A DNA stretch of 64,000 nt from the NCBI GenBank assembly GCA_038503065.1, contig JBCAMK010000014.1, positions 744,001-808,000 on the forward strand, in the 5' to 3' direction. This document shows positions 9,486 through 20,338 of the stretch, piece after piece. How positions within the stretch are numbered: position 1 is the first letter of the stretch; every line of letters starts with the position of its first letter. Position numbers and translations under genes: made by a program. Under the pieces are notes generated by a model. It saw only the letters and a program-made list of their open reading frames with translations. It was not told the DNA's origin and did not search any database. The stretch is from Paragyromitra xinjiangensis. Taxonomy: Eukaryota; Ascomycota; Pezizomycetes; Pezizales; Discinaceae.

Positions 9486-12400
9486 TCATCTCCGAATATC
9501 TACCACCGCACTACGGTAGCTAGCCCAATCCTCCAACGCTTTCATATGCTTCTCCCTAGCTTGTTTATAGCTCTCCTCCAGCGTTATATCCCTCTCCTTG
9601 ACCCTTTGGATATAGTCCATAATTGCATTCATGTCCAATGTAACATTATCCGCCTTAAGCCCCTTGCTACGTAGCTCCAATTGCAACTTGCCCACAGCAT
9701 CTTCATAATTGTTCCAGGCGGTCACATAGGGCTCGACCTGACTGACAAGGATATTGTATGACTCGAGAGCAACTAATTTTGGTGTTTTTGGGAGCTTTGG
9801 GGGGTGCGGCAATATGAAGGGTTCTTCGGCGGGAGTGGCCGGCGCATAGAGATCTCGCAGATCGGGGCGGAGCTTGAATTTCGGTATTTGGCCAGTAAGG
9901 TCGGGTTTTGGTGTGTGAGATGCTTGGGAGGGGAATGGAAGGTTGTCTTTCAGCTCGTCAAGGCCGTCAAGGCCGACATCGGCGGGGCTACGACTGAAGG
10001 GTGCGACGCCAGCCATTTTGTTCATACTATCCAGTCCGTTGTCTTTCAAGGGGTGGACCGATCCCAACTTGCCCATAGAGTCCAATCCACTATCCTTACT
10101 CGTGCGGGGTGAAAGCGGAGTTGATATCCTGGAACTCAGACCACTCCTAGGACTTGTGTTGCCGTTCACCTTTCCTGACTCTTGTGCACTGGTGGGATCC
10201 GGAATTCCTGTATCTGGGCCAGTATCCATAGGCTCAAATCCTTCATCACCAGCGACAGGAGCTTGCTGAGTCTGGGCCTCTCCTGCCTGTCTCGACTTTG
10301 ATCTGGTAGAACCAGAACGTCCTTCACTCCCAGCCTCTGACTCGGCACGGGAAAAGCCATTATCAGAGTGTATTGTATCCTTACTCCTAGTCCGAGACTT
10401 GGTAAAACTCGCAACACTCTTCTTCTTTTTCGAGCTTGGTTGCATTGACGGCTGGTAATCAAATAGCGTCTTGTTCAATCCTTCCCAGAGATTCTCTCGG
10501 AACCCCTGAGATTGTTTAGTTTGATGTTGCTGCTGCTGCTGAGGTTGAGGTGTTGGCCGAGGTATCGGGATATGCTGTGGCTGCGTGGGGTAGACTGGTT
10601 GGCTTTGTGGTCGAGTAAAAGTGGGTGCTGGCTGTAGATTATTTGGATTATGTTGTGAACGTTCCTCTGGAGTAATGTAACTAAAAGGATTAGGAACCTC
10701 TCCGGTAAAGCGATAATCCGGATCTTTTCGAAAAGGACTGTCTCGCGGCGGAGGGGGCGAAGGGCGAGGCTCCGACTTGAAAGAATCTTTCCTAAGACCA
10801 GGAGTGATTCCATCAAATTTAAACCTACATATTCCATATTAGCTTAATCGGCACAGAAAACACCTGACGGAGGTATATACTTGAAGTCTGAAGAATTTTG
10901 GCGCACACTATTGCGCCTTTTCTTGTTTGAAGATTCAATACTAGGACTTGCCCGCTTCGATGCTGATGCTGAGCTAGGAATGTCTTGTCCAGACGTTCGT
11001 GGTCGATCAGGTGTGCTTGGTCTGTCGCGCGGCTGTGTTTCACTTTTAGTCCTGCCGTGACCATGATTGGTTTTATTGTTTTCCCCTCTTAACATATCTT
11101 CCCATTTACGTTGCTGCTCCTGCTGCTCCTTATGCTTTTCCTCCCGTTCTTCGGCTGCTTTCCTCTCCCTCTCCCTCTTCTGCAATTTCTCGACATAGCT
11201 AAGTCCTGCGTCGCTATCGTTTGCTCGCTCCTCGGCCGCTTTCCTTTCCCTCTCCCTCTTTTGTAGCTTCTCAACATAACTGAGCCCTGCGTCCCCTTCC
11301 TCTGCAGAAGTAAAATGATTTTGTGATCCGGAATTATCGCTATGATCGCCAGATTTGCTCCATTCCGAATATCCATTTGGCGCACTCCATTCACCATCCT
11401 TCCGTACTTTTGATTTTGTCGGCGACTTCCTCGAATGGTTCCTAGGTGTAGTACCAAAAGTACTTTTAGACTTCCGATATCCTTCTGCTAGTCGCTCATC
11501 AACTGTTCGCAGTAAATCATCCTCTGCGACACCACCAGGGAACGACGGATCCGGACGAGCAAAGTCATTTCTCGGGTACTGGCTACTCTCTTGTTGATCC
11601 CAAGCATTTCTTCTCCTAGCCTCCTCTTGGGCTCTCCTCGCTTCTTCCTCTACCCTTCTGGTTTCCTCCGCGATTTCAGCTTCTCTCCTCAAATCTTCTT
11701 CCGCCCTCCTCCTAGATTCGTACTCCCTCGCACGATGTTGTTCCTCCTTCCTGGCGGCTCGTTGGCTTCGGTGAATTTCTTCTTCTCTTCTACGATCCTC
11801 TTCTCTTTGCCTGGCCGCTTCTTCATCCCGCCGAGCTTGTTCCTCCTCCCTGGCTCTCCTTTCTTTGATGTAGGCTCCAATGTTGAAATCTGGACCCTGA
11901 GCACCTGGGTCACGTGTACCTCCAACCGTCGAATGGGCCCTGCGAGTCGAGGCCTTAGGCATAGGATTTCCAGTAGGTGTGGTATTAGATTGACGTTGGC
12001 TAGTGCGAGCATATGCGCTTTCGCGTGCCCGAGGCGACTCCCCATAGCTCCCATAATATGATGGGTACTCGAAATCACTCTCAAAATCAGCAGCAGTGGG
12101 TTTAGGCGGGGGTGCGGGTTGAGGTGGGGGCTGCGCCGGACGCGCAAAGTTTTCAGAATATCCGTAACCGGACCGCTGCTTCCTAGCACCACCGTACGGT
12201 GAGCCCGTGCCTGTAAAGTCATTATAATCCGGCCTATGTGTTCCGGGATTACGGGGAGGAGGGGCGTTGTGCGCTTGATGCGCAAATCCCCTTGTAAACG
12301 CAGCGGCGCCAGTGGCCCAGCCAGGTGCAGGCCCAGTAGAGGGACCGCCACCAGCAGCAGTGTACCGTTTAGCTGTAGATGACTTTACTTTGGGACGCGA

Positions 12401-12748
12401 GCCCTCGGGAAGGCCATGATAGGAGTTATCCTCGTCGTACTTGCTTCGTTCAAGCTGGTCTTTCAATGTGTCGTATGCTCTTTGGAGATCCTGGAATTTC
12501 TCCTTGGCTAAGGGGTCATCTGGGTTCTTGTCCGGATGCGTATCTCGAGCTACACACGTGGGACAGATGTCAGAACGTTTTAATTGGGGACTGGGAGAAA
12601 AAGTGGGGGAAGGGGGGGCTGATCAATAGCGGGGAGATGCAGGATGGAAAGACCAACCAGCTTTTCGAAAGGCTTTTTTTATATCATCGTCTGTTGCATA
12701 TCGACCAACATCGAGGATCTTGTAGAAATCAACTTCGCTGGGAGCCAT
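9486..12748 (-). CDS. J-domain (DnaJ-like) protein, 1,032 aa
   Basis: Exons are 12748-12658, 12549-10881 and 10824-9486, with introns of 108 nt (phase 1) and 56 nt (donor GTATAT, phase 2). The N-terminus is a J domain: DFYKILDVGRYATDDDIKKA, then the HPD motif at residues 35-37 (ARDTHPDKNPDD), then KEKFQDLQRAYDTLKDQ. HPD is the signature that stimulates Hsp70 ATPase, so this is likely an Hsp70 co-chaperone. The long middle is disordered and extremely charged: a run of Arg/Glu-rich coiled coil (about residues 200-300) and two near-identical 27-residue repeats with the core GLSYVEKLQKRERERKAAEE. There are Gln- and Pro-rich regions around the last intron, and a helical C-terminal domain (KLQLELRSKGLKADN). 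No Cys-rich or C-terminal DnaJ domain is present, so it is a class C J-protein. Confidence 0.9.
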
Positions 12749-14897
12749 TACTCCGTCACTCCTGGACCCCCGTGGCGGTCAGAGAAAAAAACAAACTCCG
12801 CTGGATAGACCGTAGCCAGTTATTTGAGACGAATGACGGATGATGTGCAGCTTTAAGACGGACGGAATTTGTTGCACTGGTAGATACGATGAGATTGGAT
12901 GAATTAATGCAGGCTGTAACGATGGGCGATATAAAAGATTGGATCTATACAGGAAATCCGACCAAACAAATACACACCGAGATCCGTTCGTGGGTATTGA
13001 GTGGGGGGGTTGAAAGCAAGAAAGAGCCCTATGATCCTGCTCGTGTGTGTAGAGCGGGGAACCAGAAAGTGATGATTCGAGCAACGGGAGAGCAGCGGGG
13101 CCCAACAGGAGCAAGAGGCTGTGAGGGGATGAGAAAGGAGAAAGAACGGATATAGAGTGAGGGGGAGAGGAGGGGGTGGTTGCTCACGTTCGAGAGGAAG
13201 AGGGCCTGAGAATGGGAGGAGAAGAGGACGTGGTGTTGTTTTCTGTGCGTAGCTAGCGTGGAGAGACCCTAGCCCAAGCCCACTCTGTATGTAAAGGCTC
13301 AAATAGCGGGACCCAGATGGCAAGCCTTTCTTCCCTCTCTTCTCTCGCCGTATCACCATCACCAAGGGCCCAGTCAGCAAGGATCCGCTTCCCCCCCCCG
13401 GCTTCTCGCACCCTCCAAGGCAATCGTTGCTATGCTGGACAACGCACACTCCTATCACACTCCCAGTCGCTCATAACTAAAATGTACTTCTACCAAGGAC
13501 ATAGACAATCCATCGATCATCTCTTCAATCTTCTTCTAGAATCCTCCTCTTCCCCGGTCTCTACATCATTCGCCCCGTGTCTTGAGTACATAAGATAACA
13601 GTCCAGGTACCCACAGCTACTTGTATCATTCCGACTTGACCACCGAGAATAGATCCCCTCAAGAGCATAGGTGTACACACATGTATCTAGATCTACTATC
13701 CGCCCACCACCCACCCACCCCACCTGCAATAGCTGGCTGTCAAAAAATTCTTTTACGATTGTCTGCAGTTGAGCCTCGTCCACACATAAACCCATACTCC
13801 AGTGGGGGAAGTTTGAGCCCTGCAGCTCTCCGAAAGAAGATACAAAACGAAGCCAAAAAAAAAAAATTCTCCTCGCGCGTGTACAATTTATGCACCTTAG
13901 CCTCATACACATCATCGGGGCGGGACGGGACTTCTCATCGCATCCGTCGCATCAGTGGGGAAACAACCTTGATCGACGATGTTTACATCGAAAGGAACCC
14001 GGTTAATCGGGGTAACGCATAAATTCCATCGTGTATATTTGTTTTAGTATGTGCAGCAGCCTTACAAGATGGCATAGGAGTAATGTAGAACAAATTGAAA
14101 CCCATTTTCTTCTTCCAGTGGTGTTTTATGGCTACCGAGTGTTCTTAGACGACTCCACGAGACATCCGTAATCAAAGGATCCTTGTAGAACTCGTGATCA
14201 ACCCATATCAGGAGGGGTAATCATTATTGTGTCAATTTATGAGGCCCAGCCCCACGCTGAATAGACGTTGAAATAAAGTTAGCGCCTCCGTCAGAAAGCC
14301 CATCCCGGCTCAAAGTCTGATCGTGCTTGGTGCCTGATCCGTGCTCTGGTGCCCAGATAAGCCCGATGTAGGTCATGAAATTGGCTTCCAAGCTCCTTTC
14401 GATGTCCCAGTGTGGGTTTGGCCTTGTAAATCAATACCCGGGGATAGTGCAGTTATATACCCAATCTTCTAGTCACGCTTCTATTCAACAGATCAATAGG
14501 CAGATAAATATCCAGAATCAAGCTTAACCATAAAGCATCTACTCGACACAGACCTACATAGATGCTATGCAAAAACAAAATACGTTACAAAGAAAAATAA
14601 AATAAAAACCCCATCCCAAAAGCAGAAAAAACAAAAGAAAACGGAAACTGAAAAAAAAACAACTTTACAAAAAACCAAACGGGAAAGAAAAAGAAAAACA
14701 CTGTATAGAAATCACATAGAAAAGCCTCACCCTACCGATCACCATAGGTCCAATTTTTTTGAGAGGCTTTAATCTGCCCCTTTACCCGCTGTTCGCCGAA
14801 TGTCAATTGTCAAAACAGAATGAAACAAATGAAGCCTCCATGACGATGCAAAATGAAGTCCAACTAGTCCAAAATAGCATCAATTCCCTCCCCCCTA
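12749..14897. other. Long intergenic / 5' leader region of the J-protein gene
   Basis: No gene recognised. From about 13130 to 13260 the plus strand is purine-rich (pyrimidine-rich on the coding strand of the J-domain gene), as expected for a fungal promoter/leader. There is a CCACCCACCCACCCC run near 13706-13723. From 14560 to 14720 the plus strand is very A-rich, fitting the T-rich 3' untranslated region of the minus-strand SSXT gene. Confidence 0.5.
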
Positions 14898-16669
14898 TTA
14901 CTGGCCTTGTCCTGCCGGCCAGCCGCCATTCCACATGCCCTGTCCCATATTCTCCTGGAAACTTTGTTGACCCATCCCTGGGCCCATTCCAGCACCCATT
15001 ACCCCCATATTCATATTACCCATCCCCATCCCCATCCCGCCCATCCCCATGCCTGGAGCACCCATACCCATACCACCCATACCCGCTGCTCCCATATTTC
15101 CCATTCCCATTCCCATCCCAGGACCCCCCATACCTGGTGCCCCCATACCCGGGCCCATACCCATTCCCATACCCCCCATATTCCCCATCATCGCCTGCTG
15201 AGGCATCCCCGACTGCTGTCCCATACTCGTAACAGGGATGCCATTGCTCATTCCGACCCCCGGGTTCATACTCATGCTGCTCGGAATACCCGTCATCTGC
15301 ATCTGGCGGCCCTGCACCTGCGCTTGAGCCTGCATCATTGCATGTCGCTGCTGCTGAAGATGCGCATAGTTTTGCTGGATCCCCTGCTGGTGCTGTTGCG
15401 GTTGCTGCTGGTTCATATGCGAGGGATTATGTTGGACTGGATTCTGCTGTTGATTTTGAGGGGAGTATTGAACTGTTTGAACGTGTTGAGGGATATTTTG
15501 CTGGTGCTGCAGTTGTTGCTGCTGCTGTGACATCTGGTGTGACATCTGCGCAGGGGGTGTAGGCGACGCGACGTGTCGTGGGGATTGCTGAGGCTGCTGC
15601 ATTTGAGGGTGTTGTTGGTGTTGTGGTGTTATTGGTGTTTGCTGGTGACTTTTATCTACCGCTGCTGCTTTCGGTGACGCGTTTTGGCTTACTCGTCCTG
15701 ACTGGCTTCCCCCATGGCTTGATGCGTTTTGTTGCTGTTGTAGCTGCATTTGCTGAATTGTTGGTGGGTTCACTGCTTTAACCCCTGGATAGAGTGCCTG
15801 GAGTTTTTTGTAAAGTTCTTGGAGAACTGGCATGTCTGGTGGCGGGACTAGAATAGTTGGTGATGGTGGAACCTGTGATGCTGGTTTGTGAGAGCGGTCT
15901 GCAATCGCAGCTAGGTAAGCTAGATTGCACTGGAGCCGACGCATACATCTAAAATTCCACTTGTCAGTTGAAGAAATTCCAAAGTTCAGACAAAATGTAG
16001 AAACATCGTCATGTCGATATAATGTCACCTTGGGTAGGAAGTGGTCGCGTACTCGTAAAATCCTTTATCAGGTTTTTCATCACTTTGACTTGGGAGACTT
16101 TTCCCATTAGACTGGAGGTTTACCGTCTCCCTTAATAACTCGGCGTTGATTTCAAGGAGTAGCGTGACACGACTTTTGTCGAGCTGCAGCTGATTCTGAG
16201 ACTCCATTTGTCGGTTCAGCAGAAGCTGCTGCTGGTGCACTGCTATCGACGAAGCGGAGATGGAAGACGACGACGAAGACGGTTGCTGGGACTGGGACGA
16301 TATTTGAGATACTGGGGACTGGCCTGGTCGTGGGGGGAAGAGAAACGGGGGGGAGAAACAATGTTAGCGGGTACATCCAGCCAAGGAGGTCTGTCTCGAA
16401 CATCTCTCTATCACGACGACACCACATCATAAAATATCACACATCACATCGGCGACCCGCATACCTTGATACGAAGGATGCTGACCCAGAGCAGCTTGCG
16501 ACGCCTGGAGCTGCTGCTGGTATGCGTGCAGAGAATTGTGATCTCGTACAGGGGCGGCCATCATTTGAATCACGCCGCCGCCGTGGCTAACAGGCGTGGC
16601 GGCTGAAGTGGGAATAATGTTAGAGCCGTTGGGGGCCGGTGGCGGCATGATCGCTGTCGACCCATTCAT
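14898..16669 (-). CDS. SSXT-domain (SS18/GIF-like) protein, 516 aa
   Basis: Exons are 16669-16465, 16323-16029 and 15948-14898; introns are 141 nt (phase 1) and 80 nt (phase 2). Residues about 116-186 form an SSXT-like region: DKSRVTLLLEINAELLRETV, then CNLAYLAAIADRSHKP, matching the animal SS18 / plant GIF core (two helices ending in NLxYLAAIAD). The exon 2-3 junction falls inside this domain and joins in frame, which supports the model. The N-terminus is Pro/Ser/Gln-rich. The long C-terminal part is Gln/His-rich and then Met/Gly-rich (repeated MGMGMGPGMG-like units), paralleling the low-complexity tail of SS18. Animal SS18 is a subunit of BAF chromatin remodellers and plant GIF is a coactivator, so a role in SWI/SNF-type chromatin remodelling is likely by family, not shown here. 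Confidence 0.88.
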
Positions 16670-19273
16670 GACCGTAGCGGATCAGTCGGTAATCTCGCGG
16701 TGGTGGTCTTGTGTGTGGTGGGAGTGGTTGTCAGCGCGCGCGGGATATTCTTTTTTTCTTTTCTTCTTTTTTTTGAATTTTTCCAGGTGTTGAGGCTGAT
16801 TTGATTTGCGGTGCAGCCAAGTGAAACCAGGGATCTGTGCCGCAGTGGGCGATGAAGCTGGGGACGGAATCGATCTTAGGGAATTTATCTGTATGTCTGT
16901 GTCGATTATATGTATTTTCCCAGAATTGGAGTCTTGTCTTTGGGTTGGAGAGTAGAGTACATCGCAATATCGCAGGTTCTCTTTTCTTGACCCCTGGTAT
17001 ACACTTCAACAACCAGCAGTCCTTCTAGCAGTACCGTGGCTTCCACTTCTGATAATCTAGAAACAATTTTGCTTTTCCCTTCCGCCGCACCTGCAATACC
17101 TGATTCACTAAAACGCCTCCAACTAACCCATTACTCCCATAGCCAATGACAGTCTCTGAGGCGTTTAATCCTCGGCAATCCATCTGAGATGCTATTATTA
17201 ACATCACCAGCATTAGTCGTCCAGCTCGTACAGAAGAAACCACCTTACTCAGTTCACATCAAATTACTCAAACAAAACATCGAGATCACAAACCAAACAG
17301 TATGAGGGATTTGAGACTGCTAGCTCGAAAAGAAACCCCAGGGTTACGTTAGCCCTCAGCTCACATTATCCGGAATCAATCTTGAGAAATTAGTCTCTGT
17401 GGTGCAACAGCTCGAACCCCTTACTAACCAACCTTTTTACCCGGTGGGGGTTTGGCGGGCTGGATGTAAAGGCTTGGTTTTAACTACATTGTTACTAGCT
17501 ATGTTTCTTAGGTCTGGTCTCACGCTAAAGCTGTTAAAGAAAGCTACTCTTGCATCCGTTTACCCTGGGACTTGGGAAGACCGTTTCCGCCAAGGATTAG
17601 TACTGCACCCACAGGCCCTTGCCTCTGGATCAGTATGTCTTTTTCTTTGAGCTGATAGCTCTCTTCCCGAGCCGATAATTGTAGCGGAGATGATGTTCTA
17701 AGGGTTAGAATCAGAACAAGGGCACTTTAACTACTGCGCCCCATAAGCCATCGACCCTCAGCACCACCATAACGCCTGCATTTCACAGAGGATATCTCTT
17801 GAGACAGATTCAGAGAATGCATTTTAAACACAGTCTAGTGAAATACTTAGCATTAGGGTCACTATGTATCCTGAAGCACAGTTCGGATGTCAAGCTTCCC
17901 ATCAAAATAACCTCATGGGATAAGAGAGTCAGTCCTACAAGACACATATAGTCAGCTATATAGGTAGTCAGAACTTGCCATGGAGAAAGGGGGAGGATTA
18001 CGTACGACTATTTCCGCCGGGGAGTAAAGCCGAGTGACGATCTATGAGCTATCACGTGGGGAGGCGATACCTGATCTAGTGTAGAAAGTGGCCACATTCG
18101 TATCTCTACTATCCAAAGACAATGCATTTTCTGCCTACAGGTGATTGGGACCCTTTGGTTGGTTATTTACCTGAATAACGGTCCGAACTTAGTCCAAAAG
18201 CACGCCTGCCATACGTACTAGGACCTGTGCCATGATTTAAATAAGGTTAGCCGGTATTTTTTAGTGATATCTGGCGTGTATGGCGGTGCGTTGAAACAAA
18301 AATAATGAAGAACATAGGAACTTCGTCCGTTCTCCTATACGGCTAACTATGTCACAACTACACCAATGTGACACCAATGATGGCTCTATGACGATATATC
18401 GAGTATCAGGATTAAGAGTAACTAGTTATATCCGGTCAATGTCCTACCGCTGGGTCAAAAAGGCGATGTCTGAAGGGCACTAGAAACCCTAACCCACTCG
18501 TTCACTGAGTTAGAAGCGCCAAGACTTTTCCACAACATTATGATCTCTCCTATGTAGACTACGGCGTGCATTCACGAATCACACCCGCCAATATGGGTCA
18601 CGGTAATTTAACTCCCATCTCAACAATTTTCTCAATCAGCGACTAGGTCCTAGTAGAGAACACTCTTTTGCCTTGCCAACTCGTGGGCTATATCTCTTTT
18701 AAACGGCAGTCCGTGCAAAGTGGTGGGTAAGACATGAGATCTCATCATGCTTGTACTAACACATTAACAACGTACGCTTTCTCCCCACTACGACAGTCTG
18801 TGTACAGAATACCCAACTTCGACGGGGTAATAGGCCAGGTTTATCATTGAAACTTATATTTGTTCTTGGACCCTGTGTTGTACTAAAAAGTGGTGTTTTG
18901 AACGCCCTCGGGTACCCTCGTATACACCATAAGAGACCAAAACGCTCCCATCTCTGTTATGTTAGCTAAATACACAGCTATCCATCTTTAGAAGAATATA
19001 ATTGCAGCAATACGTGCGCAGGGCAGGGAACTAAGACTTACAGTGCATTCGTCCAAACACTTCTACTATGTTGCTTGGATTTACTGTGTGGGATGGAGGC
19101 CGAGGTTTACGAGGCTGTATGCTTATCCGAATATTCGGTTGTCGTATTTCTCGAGTTTGCTGTCAGGAGCTGTATTTTTTTTCAGCATTCCCGGGAACAG
19201 GTAGATATGTTGGAAAGTAAACACAGTTAGAAATGCTAAGTGAGTTCTGCCTTTATAGCCATGCTCAGCTCTT
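16670..19273. other. Gene-free region
   Basis: The first 350 bases are the upstream region of the SSXT gene, with a T-rich tract near 16748-16772. Beyond that all frames are cut by stops at short intervals and I find no homology I recognise. No long direct or inverted repeats were spotted by eye. Confidence 0.5.
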
Positions 19274-19685
19274 CTACTCTGATCCCCCACGGAAAGGAAA
19301 GACCCTCTCGGGCACCATTTTGGTGTTTCCGGAAGAACGTTCGATTGTTTGGAAGACATCCTCTGCAGTTACCGTGTGAGTAATGAAATTCCTCAAAGTG
19401 ATGACTTCAATCTACAAGAGAATAATAAGCGTAAGCCTCCACCATCAAACACCCTCCTTAGAAGAGGAGAGGGGAAGGAAAGAGAGGGGATAAGCTTACA
19501 GGTTCTGTAAAAATCTCCATTTTTTTCGGACTTGCCATCCTAAATTCAGTTGGTTTATCTTCTAACTTTAAGATCCCCTGCGAGCAGTCGCCTGCCGATT
19601 TGGCTACGCTCCATTGCGCACTCCTAACGACCAGACCATTTTCCCAAATAGACTTGTAAACGATAGAGGCAATAATAGATGCCAT
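19274..19685 (-). CDS. Hypothetical protein, 107 aa, two exons
   Basis: Exon 1 is 19685-19500, then an 88-nt phase-0 intron (GTAAGC ... TTCTCTTGTAG), then exon 2 at 19411-19274. The first exon encodes SIVYKSIWENGLVVRSAQWS and then a Cys-containing segment (SAGDCSQGILKLEDKP); the second starts IEVITLRNFITHTVTAEDVF and ends GGSE. Joining the exons gives a smooth sequence at ...MEIFTEP|IEVITL. No signal peptide or known domain. It could be a truncated copy of a longer protein, because it ends shortly after a well-formed helical region. The splice sites are good, so it is likely a real or recently active gene. Confidence 0.5.
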
Positions 19686-20338
19686 AGCTGTCGTGAAGGT
19701 GATTCTCGTTTCTTCTAGATGCAGGTTTCAAGGAATTTGATGTGGGTCTCTAACGTCTTAAAGCGGTTTTTTGAGCTTTCTGTCGGCTTGCTTCTAGGTC
19801 TTGGATAATTCTCTTAGGGTAGCACAAAAATCTTTAGTGTTAGATAACTAGAGACTTACAATGTAAAGTGTATGGCCATTAGATGCACGCAGTTCGCTTA
19901 GGCTTGTGGAGGAGGAGGAGGAGGGCAGATGAGCAGCTAGGGGGAAGAAGGTGAGGGAAATGAAGGGGATGGGTGGAGGAGGGGTGGAAGGGTGTATTTA
20001 GAAATGTTTGCGTGGCCTTGGCCTTGAATGAATTGAATGAAGGGTTACGGTGTGGGTGGGGCTGGCGTGTTTTAATTGAGGACATCATAATATATCACTC
20101 GCACACACTACCTGATACCAGTTACCCGGCCAAATACCTGCTAGGACACGAAGAAAGATAGACAGAAGTAGTAGTAGTAGTAGTAGTAGTAATTCATTTA
20201 CGTTGGATAGACGGAAGAGTAGCGAGTAGATTCCTAAACTTCGCCCAGGACCGTAGAACCAAGAAACCAACATCCCAGAAGCCCAACCTGACGCATTTCC
20301 ACTAAAACCCTTATTTACAATTCCACAAAACCCGGACC
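19686..20338. other. Intergenic, with purine-rich stretch and AGT microsatellite
   Basis: No gene. The plus strand from 19905 to 20000 is rich in GGAGGA and GGTGGA. An AGT repeat follows at 20167. The region contains the upstream part of the 107-aa gene and the 3' flank of the ATPase gene. Confidence 0.5.
20167..20191. repeat. (AGT)n microsatellite
   Basis: Eight tandem AGT units lie in intergenic DNA just downstream of the ATPase gene stop. Simple sequence repeat, no further meaning inferred. Confidence 0.9.

Noticed and set aside
14907..15530. 207-codon plus-strand frame rich in His/Thr/Leu
   Set aside because: Antisense shadow of the low-complexity tail of the SSXT gene.
17034..17213. 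Possible small secreted protein on the minus strand (hydrophobic start, Cys)
   Set aside because: Start uncertain, very short, surrounded by non-coding DNA; the hydrophobic stretch is no better than chance in AT-rich DNA.
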